Assembly (NCBI RefSeq): GCF_011745665.1
Contig: NZ_CP050253.1
Span: 2,517,418 to 2,581,417, forward strand
Direction of reading: 5' to 3'
Length of the DNA: 64,000 nucleotides
Source: Zophobihabitans entericus
GTDB taxonomy: Bacteria > Pseudomonadota > Gammaproteobacteria > Enterobacterales > Orbaceae
Of the stretch, positions 40,370-51,128 are shown one piece after another (position 1 is the first letter of the stretch; each line of letters opens with the position of its first letter). Position numbers and translations under genes: made by a program. Under the pieces are notes generated by a model. It had not been told where the DNA came from, made no database searches, and saw only the letters and a list, made by a program, of their open reading frames with translations.

Positions 40370-40927
40370 ATGGCGAGATTAACACCATCATTTCAAGATT
40401 TGTCCAGTCTACGCGGCAAATGGGGCTGGTTCCTAATCATTGGTATTGTGCTCCTGGTACTTGGCTGTCTGGCTCTCAGCCACCAACTTATTGCGACTGT
40501 TTTTTCTGTTTATTATATCGGTATCTTACTCGTTATTGCCGGTCTCGCTCAGGCGATTCAATCTTTTCAGATCAAAGGCTTTGGGCAAACTGCACTGTGG
40601 GCCGTAATGGGTGTACTTTATATCTTAATCGGTATTTTAGCGCTTTTTCAACCTCTGCTGATTTCTTCTGCACTGACACTTATTCTGGCAATTACTCTTA
40701 TTATCAGTGGTGTCTCACAAACGCTAGGCTCTTTAAATAACCGCGCACTGCCACTTTGGGGATGGCTGCTATTTTCAGGTCTGATTACTCTGATATTAGG
40801 GATCATTATTCTGTCAGGATGGCCAGAAGCAAGTCTTTGGGTACTTGGAATGTTTTTAGGTATCGACTTAGCCTTCCAGGGGTGGGCTTATATTGCGATG
40901 AGTTTTGCGATTAAAAATTTAAAATAG
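40370..40927 (+). CDS. HdeD-like (DUF308) membrane protein
   Basis: 185 residues and six helices in three two-helix repeats (GIVLLVLGCLALS, GVLYILIGILALFQP, GLITLILGIIILSGWP), the pattern of HdeD, an inner-membrane protein tied to acid resistance at high cell density in E. coli. Function here is inferred from the fold only. TAAGGA precedes the ATG. Convergent with rsgA, sharing a terminator. Confidence 0.85.
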   Translation: MARLTPSFQDLSSLRGKWGWFLIIGIVLLVLGCLALSHQLIATVFSVYYIGILLVIAGLAQAIQSFQIKGFGQTALWAVMGVLYILIGILALFQPLLISSALTLILAITLIISGVSQTLGSLNNRALPLWGWLLFSGLITLILGIIILSGWPEASLWVLGMFLGIDLAFQGWAYIAMSFAIKNLK

Positions 40928-40941
40928 ATCCAGGCAGTATA

Positions 40942-40973
40942 AGAGGTTCAAGCCTGATTTTGAGCCTCTTTTT
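40942..40973. terminator. Terminator between the HdeD-like gene and rsgA
   Basis: AGAGGTTCAA / TTGAGCCTCT, 10-bp stem with one wobble and an 8-base loop, followed by TTTT on the plus strand. It overlaps the last codon of rsgA. Confidence 0.75.
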
Positions 40974-42018
40974 ATTTATATGATTTATTACTGCGGCTTT
41001 TTACATCAGCCATTGAGGCTAAAATACGGTGGTAATTATCAAAACGGGAAACAGTAATCTTACCCTCACAAACTGCTTGTTGTAAGGCACATCCCGGATC
41101 ATCCTGATGTTTACAATCTCTGAACTTACACAGCCCTAAATACTCACCAAATTCAATAAAGCCTTGTGTCACTTGCTGAGGCTCTAAGTGCCATAAGCCA
41201 AATTCCCGGACTCCCGGTGAATCAATAATTTTACCACCACCTGTCAGATGATACAGACGAGCAGTCGTTGTTGTATGTTGACCGAGCCCGGAGTTTTCAG
41301 AAACAGCACCAGTCGTTGCATGCAACTCCTCAGGTAATAACTGATTAATCAAACTGGATTTACCTACACCTGACTGTCCGACAAAAATAGAGATTCGATC
41401 TTTTAAAATAGCTGCCAGTTCTGCCATACCCTGTCTGTTTTCACTGGACACACACAGAACCTGATAACCAATATCAGTATAGATAGCCAGCTGTTTATCG
41501 ATTTGCTCTTTTTGTTCTGGCGTTAATAAATCAATCTTATTAAGGACAATAACTGGCGGGATATGCGTTGCTTCGCAGGCAACTAAGTAACGATCAATAA
41601 TATTTAATGAGAATTCAGGTAAGACAGCAGATACAATAATAATCTGGTCGACGTTAGCCGCAATAGGTTTCACACCATCATAAAAATCCGGACGAGAAAG
41701 TACAGAAGTACGATCATAAACGGCTTCAATAATTCCGTTTGTTTGCTCATCCAGACTGGCGCGCCAAAGAACTTTATCTCCGGTAACCAGTGACGGTAGA
41801 GTACGTCTGATATTACAACGATGCTGCTGACCAGAACTATCTTCAACCGCAGCCAGTTTACCAAAACGACTAATCACGATTCCTTCCTGCACTTCACCAA
41901 ACAGGGAATCACCGCTGTTCTCATTATCTGAGTCTGCAAGATTGATTTGCTCACGGCGCTGCTCATGCTTGGCATTCACGCGACGCTGCTGGTTTTTAGA
42001 TAGTCGATTCTTACTCAC
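40972..42018 (-). CDS. rsgA: Small ribosomal subunit biogenesis GTPase RsgA
   Basis: Circularly permuted GTPase for late 30S maturation. 348 residues: basic N terminus, OB fold, then G4 NKIDLL before G1 GQSGVGKSS and G3 DSPGVREF, the permuted order that defines the family. C-terminal zinc-binding [14 protein letters not shown]. Divergent from orn, as in E. coli. Confidence 0.96.
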   Translation of the reverse strand: MSKNRLSKNQQRRVNAKHEQRREQINLADSDNENSGDSLFGEVQEGIVISRFGKLAAVEDSSGQQHRCNIRRTLPSLVTGDKVLWRASLDEQTNGIIEAVYDRTSVLSRPDFYDGVKPIAANVDQIIIVSAVLPEFSLNIIDRYLVACEATHIPPVIVLNKIDLLTPEQKEQIDKQLAIYTDIGYQVLCVSSENRQGMAELAAILKDRISIFVGQSGVGKSSLINQLLPEELHATTGAVSENSGLGQHTTTTARLYHLTGGGKIIDSPGVREFGLWHLEPQQVTQGFIEFGEYLGLCKFRDCKHQDDPGCALQQAVCEGKITVSRFDNYHRILASMADVKSRSNKSYK

Positions 42019-42151
42019 AATTTCTTACTCACCGCTTTTTATTTTACAAGAACAAATTCAGCTTAACTATTCTCTACAGGATTTGCCGAATATGCTACAC
42101 TAGTTGGGTATAAAAAGATAATTATCTATCGTCTATTGATTGGTTACTACT

Positions 42152-42703
42152 ATGACAGCACAAAGTAATGAAAATAATCTCATCTGGATCGATCTGGAAA
42201 TGACAGGTTTAAATCCTGAACGTGATCGTATTATCGAAATCGCCACCATTGTGACCGACTCGAATTTAAATATTCTGGCTGAAGGACCAGTATTTGCTGT
42301 GCATCAAACTGAACAACAACTGGCTCTGATGGACGAATGGAATACCACAACTCATGGTCAGACTGGACTTACTGAGCGAGTCAGAAAAAGTAGCGTGACA
42401 GAAGCCGAAGCTGAGCAAAAAACTATTGAATTTTTGTCTCAGTGGGTACCAGAAAACTGCTCCCCTATTTGTGGTAACAGCATTGGCCAGGACAGACGAT
42501 TCCTCTATCGTTACATGCCGCAATTAGAATCTTACTTTCACTATCGATACTTAGACGTGAGTACCTTAAAAGAATTAGCTAAACGCTGGAAACCAGAAAT
42601 TCTAGCCGGCTTCACTAAGCAAAGTACCCATCAGGCACTGGATGATATAAAAGATTCAATCGCTGAACTGGCTTATTATCGTAAGTATTTTATTAAAGAA
42701 TAA
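42152..42703 (+). CDS. orn: Oligoribonuclease
   Basis: DEDDh 3'-5' exonuclease that finishes RNA turnover by degrading di- to pentaribonucleotides. 183 residues with [29 protein letters not shown] and [10 protein letters not shown] giving all five catalytic residues. The start is ATG 42152 (MTAQSN); the upstream TTG at 42140 is unlikely. Confidence 0.95.
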   Translation: MTAQSNENNLIWIDLEMTGLNPERDRIIEIATIVTDSNLNILAEGPVFAVHQTEQQLALMDEWNTTTHGQTGLTERVRKSSVTEAEAEQKTIEFLSQWVPENCSPICGNSIGQDRRFLYRYMPQLESYFHYRYLDVSTLKELAKRWKPEILAGFTKQSTHQALDDIKDSIAELAYYRKYFIKE

Positions 42704-42713
42704 GACAAGCACG

Positions 42714-43976
42714 ATGCAGATACTCTACACGGTTTTACTTTACCTTATTCAACCTTTTGTCTGGCTACGTCTACTGCTACGCAGTCGTAAAGCACCAGAT
42801 TATCGTAAACGCTGGTCGGAACGTTATGGTTTTTGTAAGAATAAAGTCAAACCTCTGGGTATATTAATTCATGCAGTTTCTGTTGGAGAAACCATCGCTG
42901 CGATTCCTCTGGTAAATTTACTACAAGAACAATATCCGGATCTGCCAATAACTATCACCACCATGACACCAACCGGCTCAGTCCGGGTAACAGCGACCTT
43001 TGGTGATCGCGTTAGCCATGTCTATTTACCTTATGATCTACCTTGCGCCATAAGTCGTTTTCTGAATACTTTGCAGCCTAAAATAGTGGTGATTATGGAA
43101 ACAGAGCTCTGGCCAAATCTGATTTCTCAGCTCCATAAGCGCCATATTCCACTTATTCTGGCTAATGCCCGTTTATCTGAACGGTCAGCGAAAGGTTATG
43201 CCCGACTTGGCAAATCAATGCAAAGACTGTTACAACAAATAACCTTAATCGCTGCCCAAAATCAACAGGATGGTGACCGGTTTATTCAGTTGGGTTTACC
43301 AAAAGAAAATCTGGTTGTGACTGGCAGTGTGAAGTTTGATATTCATTTATCAGAACAACAAAAGCAAACAATTGCTACCCTTAAACAACAATGGCAACTT
43401 CAACGCCCGGTACTCATTGCTGCCAGCACGCACGCAGGTGAAGATGAAATTATTCTGGCCGCTTTTAAGCAACTCTTACTTAAATTTCCTGAACTGTTAT
43501 TAATTTTAGTACCACGCCATCCGGAACGTTTTAAAACGGTCGAGAAACTGATTTCAGATCAAGGAGTTAATTATCAGCTTCGTTCTCAACATTTAATTCC
43601 GACTCATGACACTCAGGTTATTCTGGGCGATACTATGGGTGAATTAATTACACTTTATGGTATGGCTAATATTGCTTTTGTTGGCGGTAGTCTGGTTGAA
43701 AATGGCGGGCATAACCCACTTGAACCGGCATTACATAAACTACCCATTATTATGGGTGAACATACATTTAATTTCCGGGTAATCTGCCGCTTACTCTCTC
43801 AGGCACAAGGTCTGATTACTATTAAATCAACCGCTGATTCACTATATCAGGCAGTTAATAATTTACTGACTAATCCGGAAGTTCAACAACAAACAGGACA
43901 GGCTGCTTTTCAGGTATTACATGAAAATCAGGGTGCTTTACTACGCTTAAACAATCTTATTAAACGGTATTTATAA
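42714..43976 (+). CDS. waaA: Kdo transferase (lipid IVA 3-deoxy-D-manno-octulosonic acid transferase)
   Basis: Adds Kdo to lipid IVA at the inner membrane. 420 residues: N-terminal membrane anchor (residues 1-20), the acceptor motif HAVSVGETIAAIP with the catalytic Glu, METELWPNL, and the nucleotide-binding domain with VGGSLVENGGHNPLEPA. Ten bases after orn and four before hemH, so orn-waaA-hemH is a likely operon. Confidence 0.95.
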   Translation: MQILYTVLLYLIQPFVWLRLLLRSRKAPDYRKRWSERYGFCKNKVKPLGILIHAVSVGETIAAIPLVNLLQEQYPDLPITITTMTPTGSVRVTATFGDRVSHVYLPYDLPCAISRFLNTLQPKIVVIMETELWPNLISQLHKRHIPLILANARLSERSAKGYARLGKSMQRLLQQITLIAAQNQQDGDRFIQLGLPKENLVVTGSVKFDIHLSEQQKQTIATLKQQWQLQRPVLIAASTHAGEDEIILAAFKQLLLKFPELLLILVPRHPERFKTVEKLISDQGVNYQLRSQHLIPTHDTQVILGDTMGELITLYGMANIAFVGGSLVENGGHNPLEPALHKLPIIMGEHTFNFRVICRLLSQAQGLITIKSTADSLYQAVNNLLTNPEVQQQTGQAAFQVLHENQGALLRLNNLIKRYL

Positions 43977-43980
43977 TCTG

Positions 43981-44940
43981 ATGATAAAACAAAATATAGG
44001 GATATTACTGGTCAATTTAGGCACCCCTGATGCGCCAACACCACAAGCCATCAAGCCATATTTAAGTGAGTTTTTATCCGATCGGCATGTCGTTGATGTA
44101 AGTCCAATTATCTGGTGGCCATTACTACGTTTTATTATTATTCCAAAACGAATCAAACATATTACACAACGCTACGCCTCCATCTGGACAGAACAAGGCT
44201 CACCGCTATTAAAATATAGCCGCTCTCTGTGTGAAAAATTAAGCCAAAAATACCCAGACAAACAGATAGAACTGGCGATGACCTATGGTAATCCAGATTT
44301 GCAGCAAGCACTGGAAAAGCTAAAACAGTGCGATGTGATTAAAGTGTTACCCCTCTACCCACAGTTTTCAACCACAACGACAGATGCTGTCATTGATAAA
44401 GTCAAAGCTCTAACTACAACATGGTCACAAAAACCTGAGTTTGAGTTTGTTCGTGACTACGCTGATCATATCGCCTATATCAATGGTTTATGTCAGCATA
44501 TTGAGCAGGCATTTACGCTGCATGGTAAGCCAGATACTCTGCTCTTTTCCTATCATGGTATTCCGGAAAGCTATATTCGCGACCGTAAAGATAACTATGT
44601 CGATCGCTGTGAGCTGACCACTTTACTGGTCAACTCTGCTTTGCAGGCAAAAGGTGTTCAGGTAGACGTTCAGATGAGTTATCAGTCCCGCTTTGGTAAA
44701 GCAAAATGGGTAGAACCTGATACGACACCAACCCTGATTGAGCTGGCCAAACAAGGAAAACAACACATTCAGGTAATTTGTCCGGGATTTGCTGTGGATT
44801 GTATTGAAACATTAGATGAGATCGACGAACTTAATCGTCAGGAGTTCTTACAAGCTGGTGGTAAACAGTTTTACTACATCCCAGCTCTAAATGACTCACC
44901 AGAGCAGGTGAGTCTTATGGCAGAACTACTTAATCTATAA
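43981..44940 (+). CDS. hemH: Ferrochelatase
   Basis: Inserts Fe2+ into protoporphyrin IX. 319 residues (E. coli 320). LVNLGTPDAPTPQAI, FSYHGIPESYI with the metal-proximal His, and CPGFAVDCIETLDEI with the conserved Glu are present. Heme demand fits the cytochrome bd subunit seen at 36244 (inference). Confidence 0.95.
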   Translation: MIKQNIGILLVNLGTPDAPTPQAIKPYLSEFLSDRHVVDVSPIIWWPLLRFIIIPKRIKHITQRYASIWTEQGSPLLKYSRSLCEKLSQKYPDKQIELAMTYGNPDLQQALEKLKQCDVIKVLPLYPQFSTTTTDAVIDKVKALTTTWSQKPEFEFVRDYADHIAYINGLCQHIEQAFTLHGKPDTLLFSYHGIPESYIRDRKDNYVDRCELTTLLVNSALQAKGVQVDVQMSYQSRFGKAKWVEPDTTPTLIELAKQGKQHIQVICPGFAVDCIETLDEIDELNRQEFLQAGGKQFYYIPALNDSPEQVSLMAELLNL

Positions 44941-44943
44941 ATT

Positions 44944-44965
44944 TAACTCATTGATTAATAATCAG
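44944..44965. repeat. Dispersed AT-rich motif after hemH
   Basis: TAACTCATTGATTAATAATC, nearly the same as TAACCCATTGATTAATAAGC after gstA. Single copy in the 25-bp convergent gap with galU. Confidence 0.4.
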
Positions 44966-45886
44966 TTATTTTGAAATTTGTTTTAACCAAGTGGTAACGT
45001 CTTTACCCAGTCCAGTATGACGCATTGCATATTCAATAAATGCCTGCACATAACCTAACTTATTACCACAATCATGGCTACGCCCTTTAATACAATATGC
45101 ATCAACCGGATCAGTCTCCATTAATAATGCAATAGCGTCTGTTAGCTGGATTTCATCTCCGGCTCCTGGAGGCGTTCGGGCGAGTAGTGGCCAAATTTTT
45201 TCTGATAACACATATCGTCCAACGATCGATAAATTAGAGGGGGCATTCTCTATTGCTGGTTTTTCCACCACACTATACATCTGTGCTTTGTCACCAGCTT
45301 TAAGTTCAGCTCCCTGACAATCAACAATACCATAAGATGAAACCAAATTTTGTGGTACAGGCTCAACCATAATCTGACTATGTTTTGATTCATGATAATT
45401 AGTGATCATCGAGCTGAGATTATCTTTAGTCAGGTTACTTTCATATTCATCAATAATCACATCTGGCAGCACAACTGCAAACGGTTCATTACCCACTAAA
45501 GGATAGGCACATAATACCGCGTGACCAAGACCTTTAGCTAAACCTTGTCTGACACTACTAATTGTCACATGCTTTGGACAAATCGATTTCACTTCAGCCA
45601 GTAGCTGACGTTTAACACGGGCTTCAAGCATAGCTTCCAGTTCAAAGCTGGTATCAAAATGGTTTTCAATCGAGTTTTTCGAGGAGTGAGTCACAAAGAT
45701 AATTTCCGTGATACCTGCGGCAATACATTCACTCACCACATACTGAATCAGCGGTTTATCAACCAGTGGCAGCATCTCTTTAGGAATGGCCTTAGTTGCC
45801 GGCAGCATACGCGTACCAAGTCCTGCAACTGGAATAACTGCTTTTGTAACCTTACCAAGTGACATTGGAGCCAGATGAGAAAACAT
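44966..45886 (-). CDS. galU: UTP-glucose-1-phosphate uridylyltransferase
   Basis: Makes UDP-glucose for LPS, glycogen-like polymers and the Leloir pathway. 306 residues; [20 protein letters not shown] is the nucleotide-binding signature, and EKP and GRYVLS follow. Start at ATG 45886 (MFSHLAP), with AAGG eight bases upstream; in-frame starts at 45892 and 45901 are too close to or on that site. Confidence 0.95.
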   Translation of the reverse strand: MFSHLAPMSLGKVTKAVIPVAGLGTRMLPATKAIPKEMLPLVDKPLIQYVVSECIAAGITEIIFVTHSSKNSIENHFDTSFELEAMLEARVKRQLLAEVKSICPKHVTISSVRQGLAKGLGHAVLCAYPLVGNEPFAVVLPDVIIDEYESNLTKDNLSSMITNYHESKHSQIMVEPVPQNLVSSYGIVDCQGAELKAGDKAQMYSVVEKPAIENAPSNLSIVGRYVLSEKIWPLLARTPPGAGDEIQLTDAIALLMETDPVDAYCIKGRSHDCGNKLGYVQAFIEYAMRHTGLGKDVTTWLKQISK

Positions 45887-45934
45887 ATTCATAACCTTCA
45901 AGTGATATCAGTAGTTGAGTATGTTAACAGAACA

Positions 45935-45961
45935 TGACAGGAATAAAAATTATTCCTGTCA
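45935..45961 (-). terminator. Hairpin between the autotransporter remnant and galU
   Basis: Perfect 12-bp inverted repeat TGACAGGAATAA / TTATTCCTGTCA with a 3-base loop, 19 bp after the end of the decayed gene. Probably its old terminator. Confidence 0.5.
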
Positions 45962-45979
45962 GATCAGACTAAAATAAAT

Positions 45980-46688
45980 CTATTCGACACAAAGTGTATA
46001 AGCAAAAGCACTAATATGAAAATAGTGAATATTACCTGTCGCCAACTCGCCTACCTGATAGTTATTGCTTGAAGCCAGTGTTTTAGACCAATAAGCATTT
46101 GACGTTGACGGGCTAGCGATTTCTGTCGTTTGAATAATCATTTCACTCACTGGTTTTGATTTCAGTGTTACGACACTATTACTTACTTCGGCTTCACTAG
46201 TATTACTACTACTCCAGGTAAATTGATTGCCAGTCATGCCACTCAATGCGATCCAGACCATTACTGGCAAATACTTTGGCATCAATAGTTAACAAATCAC
46301 CAGTTTGACCACTCAAGCTAGCTGGTAGTAATAAATTGATCGCCTCCTACTTTTGATATTCCAGCACAATATTATTATTACTCTGTACCAGATCATAGCG
46401 GCTACCCTGCAGACTTCTCATCACAGCAACCTGTTTCGGATCAAGAACATCCTGCCAACTCTGATTAAATTGGTAATTGAGACTAAAATTGATACGGTTA
46501 TCATCATGACTGGCAGCATTTGCTAAAGAAACAGATGAAGAGGCAATTTGGGTTTCTGACAGAAGGTTAGTCGGTTCAGAAGATGGCTCAACAGCCAAAA
46601 CTGAACCGGTAAAAGAGATGAAAAATAATGCAGAAATAACTGCGCGATAAATTGAACGATTTTGTCCATGTTTAGCAGGTCACATCAT
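45980..46688 (-). pseudogene. Decayed inverse autotransporter (intimin/invasin family)
   Basis: Several lesions hit what was a surface adhesin. A TGA directly follows the ATGATG start region at 46688. A signal peptide is then readable (RAVISALFFISFTGSVLA), followed after about 30 residues by only the last barrel strands: DDNRINFSLNYQF, LDPKQVAVMRSLQGSRYDLV and NNNIVLEYQK, the hallmark end of an inverse-autotransporter beta domain, so most of the barrel is deleted. A TAG at 46347-46349 stands where CAG is expected; the same frame continues EAINLLLPASLSGQTGD and LDRIEW (Ig-like domain start). A frameshift then moves to the frame ending ISAFAYTLCVE at 45980. Confidence 0.85.
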
Positions 46689-46745
46689 AGACTAAAAAAT
46701 TTCACTTTACTAAAAGGGAACACCAATAAATGAAATAAATCAATT

Positions 46746-47294
46746 TTATTCGTTCTTACCAAGTAAGGTAATATTTTTTTCCTCTATTGCAGAGACATCT
46801 ACATATTCATTGCTTTTATAATCGATCTGAAAATAAACAACTTCACAATTCTCTAAAATAGCCTGACGAAAAATCATACGTGAATTACGCAGCATCGTTT
46901 CCCGCTGAGCGCTAGTGAGGTAGAAGTCATTATAATCATCATAAACCAGTGTTCCGACTCGAGCCCCAAACGGGTAACTGCTACGACCAAATCCGAAACC
47001 TAAGAAAGGGGAAACACGAGGGTAATCCCGAATAATGACATTATCAGTCAATTTGCCCTTAAGCCCGGCATATCCATCATAAGGTAAAGTGCCGGCTTCC
47101 CGGCTTTGTGCTACATAGACTGCTTTATATCCTTCGTTTTGTTCCGACTCGGGTAACGTATTAAAAACAAACAGCTCTCCACTTACTGTCTCATAATGAC
47201 ACTCTTCCAGCACATCTGGTTTTGTCTGACCATTTAACGCACCACATCCGGATAAACTGAGTAAAGCAATTAACCATAATCCATATTTCTTCAT
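46746..47294 (-). CDS. Putative lipoprotein of unknown function
   Basis: 182 residues with a lipoprotein signal: MKKYGLWLIALLSLSGCG, lipobox LSGC, Cys17. The residue after Cys is Gly, so outer-membrane sorting by Lol is expected. The rest is a soluble domain with YDGYAGLKGKLTDNVIIRDY and a Gly/aromatic stretch (FLGFGFGRSSYPFGA); two further Cys residues (in EECHYE and LENCEV) may form a disulfide. I do not recognise the family. It lies 58 bp upstream of the decayed adhesin and is transcribed the same way. Confidence 0.7.
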   Translation of the reverse strand: MKKYGLWLIALLSLSGCGALNGQTKPDVLEECHYETVSGELFVFNTLPESEQNEGYKAVYVAQSREAGTLPYDGYAGLKGKLTDNVIIRDYPRVSPFLGFGFGRSSYPFGARVGTLVYDDYNDFYLTSAQRETMLRNSRMIFRQAILENCEVVYFQIDYKSNEYVDVSAIEEKNITLLGKNE

Positions 47295-47396
47295 TCTTTA
47301 TCTCCGCTATCAGCCACATAAGTCTGGCGTGTCATAACATATCTTATTATTTGATTATGCTATAATTACCACAATTACGCTATTATAGGACTTCCC

Positions 47397-48068
47397 ATGT
47401 CAAACTACCAACTTAGTTCAAAGCAACAGCAAATTATCGAACAGACTCAAAAATTTGTTACAGAAAAGCTGGCACATGATACCTCCGGACATGACTTTGC
47501 TCATATTCAGCGTGTAGTGAATTTAGCCAGACAAATCCTGAACACAGAACCAGCTAGTGATCCCTTTATTGTGTTAATGAGCGCCTACTTACATGACGTG
47601 ATTGATACAAAGGTCATCGCGGATGTGATACAGGCCAAAGCAGAATTACGAGACTTTCTGGCAGACAATCAAGTCCCCCTAACTGATACTCAAAAGATTT
47701 TCGATATTATTGAAAATATGTCCTACAGTAAAAATTTAGAAAGCAAAAAAGTCTTATCTTTGGACGGACAGATTGTTCAGGATGCAGATCGTCTTGATGC
47801 ACTTGGCGCAATCGGTATCGGACGCACTTTCTATTATGGCGGACATAAAAAGAATATTATGTACAATCCGGATATTGCGCCGCGTACCTCACTGACAGAA
47901 CAAAATTATCGTCAGGAAAATACCGTCATCAATCACTTCTATGAAAAGCTCTTTCTGCTTAAAGATATGATGAACACGGAAGAAGGGAAAAGAATTGCCA
48001 GTAAACGCCACCAGATTTTAGTCGATTTTGTACAAGCGTTTGAAAATGAGTGGCGTGGTAAAATCTAA
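47397..48068 (+). CDS. HD-domain phosphohydrolase
   Basis: 223 residues. Metal-binding His/Asp motifs HDFAHIQRVV, SAYLHDVIDT and QDADRLDALGAIGIGRT define an HD hydrolase like E. coli YedJ. The substrate is unknown for this subgroup. Stands alone; the divergent promoter region separates it from the lipoprotein gene. Confidence 0.88.
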   Translation: MSNYQLSSKQQQIIEQTQKFVTEKLAHDTSGHDFAHIQRVVNLARQILNTEPASDPFIVLMSAYLHDVIDTKVIADVIQAKAELRDFLADNQVPLTDTQKIFDIIENMSYSKNLESKKVLSLDGQIVQDADRLDALGAIGIGRTFYYGGHKKNIMYNPDIAPRTSLTEQNYRQENTVINHFYEKLFLLKDMMNTEEGKRIASKRHQILVDFVQAFENEWRGKI

Positions 48069-48071
48069 ACA

Positions 48072-48094
48072 AAGAGTGAGTCAGACCCACTCTT
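48072..48094. terminator. Hairpin between the HD gene and cueR
   Basis: AAGAGTG / CACTCTT 7-bp stem with 9-base loop in a 30-bp convergent gap. T-run weak on both strands. Confidence 0.45.
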
Positions 48095-48098
48095 ACAT

Positions 48099-48584
48099 TT
48101 ACACTTTCTTTTGTTTAGTGATCAGCGGAGATAATGCCGCATAAGACAAACCATCTAAAATCGGACAATCCGGGTCATCATTACCACAGCATGAAGAAGC
48201 CAGATTTTGCAGTACTTTACGCATAGCCTGCATCTCTTTAATTCTATCTTCAAGCTCTTTAATATGGGTCATTACCAATTGCTTTACTTCGGCACTGGTA
48301 CGTTTTTCATTATTCCAGAGAGCCAATAATTCCTTAATTTGCTCCAGTGAAAATCCAAGCGAACGAGTATGTTTAATAAATGCCAGCATCTGAACATCCA
48401 TTTCCGAATAAATTCGATAATTGGATAATGTTCTCTTAATAGGTGGAATAAGGCCTATTGTTTCATAATGACGAATCATTTTAGCACTCACACCACTCAT
48501 TTCTGATGCCTGACCTATCTCGTAAAAACCATGAGCATGAGCTTCACTCAGTTCTATTTGAGATTGTACTGTAGCTTTTTTCAT
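48099..48584 (-). CDS. cueR: Copper-responsive MerR-type regulator CueR
   Basis: 161 residues. The MerR winged helix starts at about residue 19 (FYEIGQASEMSGVSAKMIRHYETIGLI), then a dimerisation helix and the metal loop CCGNDDPDCPI, which holds the two Cys ligands for a single Cu(I). The N-terminal 18 residues before the HTH are an extra extension compared with E. coli CueR. It is the last gene of copZ-copA-cueR, so it is itself likely under copper induction. Confidence 0.9.
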   Translation of the reverse strand: MKKATVQSQIELSEAHAHGFYEIGQASEMSGVSAKMIRHYETIGLIPPIKRTLSNYRIYSEMDVQMLAFIKHTRSLGFSLEQIKELLALWNNEKRTSAEVKQLVMTHIKELEDRIKEMQAMRKVLQNLASSCCGNDDPDCPILDGLSYAALSPLITKQKKV

Positions 48585-48606
48585 CTTTCCACCTTCTTAT
48601 CCCTTA

Positions 48607-51051
48607 TTAAGGTTGATCAGCTTTGCCTTTCCAGCGGCGTAGCAATAACGCATTAGTTACCACACTCACACTACTCAGAGCCATCGCTCCACCTGCAATC
48701 ATTGGATTTAGTAAGCCAAATGCAGCTAAAGGCACACCAATCACATTATAGATAAATGCCCAGAACAAGTTCTGTTTTATTTTACGATAAGTCAGAGAAG
48801 AGATATCAATAGCATCAGCGACTAAAGCAGGATTACCACGCATCAGCGTAATGGCAGCAGTATGCATTGCCACATCAGTCCCCGTCCCCATGGCGATACC
48901 AACATCAGCCGCAGCTAAAGCAGGCGCATCATTAACACCATCACCAACCATGGCAACAACGCCGTATTCTTCATGTAGCTGATTAATCTTCTCTGCTTTA
49001 TCAGCAGGTTTTACTTCAGCAATCACTTCATCAATACCTAATTGATCACCAACATGTTTTGCCGCACCGGCATTATCCCCGGTTAGCATGATAGTTTTAA
49101 TCTGTTGATGTTGTAGCTGCTTAATTGCCACTTTGGCTGTTTCTTTTAATGTGTCAGAGAAACCAAGCAGAGCCAAAACATGAGCTGCTGCACCTTGTGT
49201 CTCAACCAGCCATGACACGCTACATCCTTCTTGTTCCAGTTGTTTGCGCTGCGCTTCAAACTCTTTCAGATCAGCACCAAGTTCAGTCATCCAGCGGGAA
49301 TTACCTAAACAAAGGGAACGACCATCAACAATTGCCTGTACACCAGAACCAGCCACAATTTTCATATCAACAGCGTGAGAATAACTGATCTCATCTCGTT
49401 TTGCTTTAGAAATTACAGCTCTGGCTAGTGGATGTTCACTCCCAGCCTGTAAAGACGCTGCCATCGATAATGCTTTCACAGTATCGCTATTTTTAGGTGT
49501 AATAAATGCTGTGAGTTGAGGTTTGCCTTCAGTTAAAGTACCGGTCTTATCAAATGCTAATGCTTTAACAGCATGGGTGATTTCCAGTGTTTCTGCATCT
49601 TTTATTAAAATACCATGACGTGCAGCCGTTCCGGTACCAACCATAATTGCTGTTGGTGTTGCCAATCCAAGCGCACAAGGACAAGCGATAACCAGTACGG
49701 CAACAGCATTAAGTACACCATGTTCCCAATTACCGGTGACAAATCCCCAGCCAAGCAATGTTAGTAAAGCTAAAATAATAATGACAGGTACGAAGATACT
49801 ACTAATTTTATCGACAACACGTTGAATTGGTGCCTTTTTCGCCTGAGCGGATTCGACTAGCTGAATAATTTTAGCCAGAGTACTTTCAGCACTAATCGCA
49901 GTTGTTTTGATTAACAAGAGTCCTTCACCATTGATTGCACCACCGGTCACACTATCGCCAACGGATTTAGTTACCGGCAGACTTTCCCCGGTAATTAAAG
50001 ATTCATCAACACTGGAGCTACCTTCCTGTACATCGCCATCAACCGGGATTCTTTCACCGGGCTTAACCACGACTAAATCACCAGGCATGACTTGTTCAAC
50101 TGCAATATCAAGATCCTGATTTTGACGACGCACGGTTGCTCGTTCTGGGCGTAGTGCCGCCAAAGCACGTATTGCTTCTGAGGTTTGAGTTTTAGCCCGG
50201 GCTTCCAGCCATTTACCAAGCAGAATTAACGTAATAATGACAGCTGATGATTCAAAATAGAGATGCGCCTCTTGCCCAGAACTTACGTTGAGTAACTGAT
50301 AAACCGATAAACCATAAGCAGCACTGGTACCAAGCGCTACCAGCATATCCATATTGCCGCTTAAAGCTTTAAGCGCTTTCCATGCACCTTTATAGAAACG
50401 CCAGCCTAACCAAAATTGTACTGGTGTTGCCAATAGCCACTGAACCCAGCCAGGCAGCATCCAGTGTAAACCAAAGGGTTCTGCCAGCATTGGCAAGACC
50501 AGAGGTAGTGCAAAAAGAGCAGAAACAATAACAGGCCAGATCGGTGCCCGTTTACGAGGTTGTGCCTGAGCCTGATTAGAAGACTCTTCTATCACCTGAG
50601 CTTCATACCCAGCATCGATAACTGCCTGAATTAAAATGCCCGCTTCTAAATGAGTCCCTTTCACCGTAGCTTTTTCTGTTGCCAGATTGACCTCAGCAGA
50701 ATCAACTCCCTCGACATGAGATAATGCTTTTTCTACTCGTCCCACACAGGAAGCACAGCTCATACCACCAATAGATAAGGTTATTTCATGATCGGAGTTA
50801 TGAGAAGGTTTAGGAGCAGCAATAACAGTGTAACCTGCATCAACTACAGCCTGATGTAAGTCCCCATCCAGCACTTGTGGCTCGGCGATAACTTGTGCCC
50901 GTTCGGTCGCAAGATTGACACTTACCGAAAGTACGCCGGGTACTTTAGTTAAGGCTTTTTCAACCCGACCAACACAAGAAGCACAGCTCATATCACCAAC
51001 CTGAAATGAGTGTTCCACAGATGGAACTGATGATTGTTTATTCTTTTCCAC
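48607..51051 (-). CDS. copA: Cu(I)-exporting P1B-type ATPase
   Basis: Pumps Cu(I) out of the cytoplasm. 814 residues: two N-terminal heavy-metal domains, each with [14 protein letters not shown] (about residues 21 and 95), eight membrane helices, transmembrane metal site [11 protein letters not shown], phosphorylation motif [11 protein letters not shown], hinge [16 protein letters not shown]. The start is GTG at 51051 with GGAGG five bases before. Follows copZ after 77 bp containing an inverted repeat. Confidence 0.95.
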   Translation of the reverse strand: MEKNKQSSVPSVEHSFQVGDMSCASCVGRVEKALTKVPGVLSVSVNLATERAQVIAEPQVLDGDLHQAVVDAGYTVIAAPKPSHNSDHEITLSIGGMSCASCVGRVEKALSHVEGVDSAEVNLATEKATVKGTHLEAGILIQAVIDAGYEAQVIEESSNQAQAQPRKRAPIWPVIVSALFALPLVLPMLAEPFGLHWMLPGWVQWLLATPVQFWLGWRFYKGAWKALKALSGNMDMLVALGTSAAYGLSVYQLLNVSSGQEAHLYFESSAVIITLILLGKWLEARAKTQTSEAIRALAALRPERATVRRQNQDLDIAVEQVMPGDLVVVKPGERIPVDGDVQEGSSSVDESLITGESLPVTKSVGDSVTGGAINGEGLLLIKTTAISAESTLAKIIQLVESAQAKKAPIQRVVDKISSIFVPVIIILALLTLLGWGFVTGNWEHGVLNAVAVLVIACPCALGLATPTAIMVGTGTAARHGILIKDAETLEITHAVKALAFDKTGTLTEGKPQLTAFITPKNSDTVKALSMAASLQAGSEHPLARAVISKAKRDEISYSHAVDMKIVAGSGVQAIVDGRSLCLGNSRWMTELGADLKEFEAQRKQLEQEGCSVSWLVETQGAAAHVLALLGFSDTLKETAKVAIKQLQHQQIKTIMLTGDNAGAAKHVGDQLGIDEVIAEVKPADKAEKINQLHEEYGVVAMVGDGVNDAPALAAADVGIAMGTGTDVAMHTAAITLMRGNPALVADAIDISSLTYRKIKQNLFWAFIYNVIGVPLAAFGLLNPMIAGGAMALSSVSVVTNALLLRRWKGKADQP

Positions 51052-51068
51052 AATAACCTCCTCATTGT

Positions 51069-51095
51069 AATTAGTACGAGTATTTCGTATTAATT
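51069..51095 (-). promoter_or_regulatory. Inverted repeat in the copZ-copA spacer
   Basis: AATTAGTACGA and TCGTATTAATT (10 of 11 pairs) flank GTATT. It lies 18 bp from the copA ribosome-binding site. As mRNA it would form a hairpin that could set the copZ:copA ratio; as DNA it could be a binding site. Confidence 0.4.
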
Positions 51096-51128
51096 ACATA
51101 AATCCTTTTATAATAAAATCAAAGCTAA

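Noticed and set aside
45980..46598. Two separate small genes (101 and 83 codons)
   Set aside because: Both are fragments of one decayed inverse autotransporter; the stretch between them reads in frame as its continuation after a TAG.
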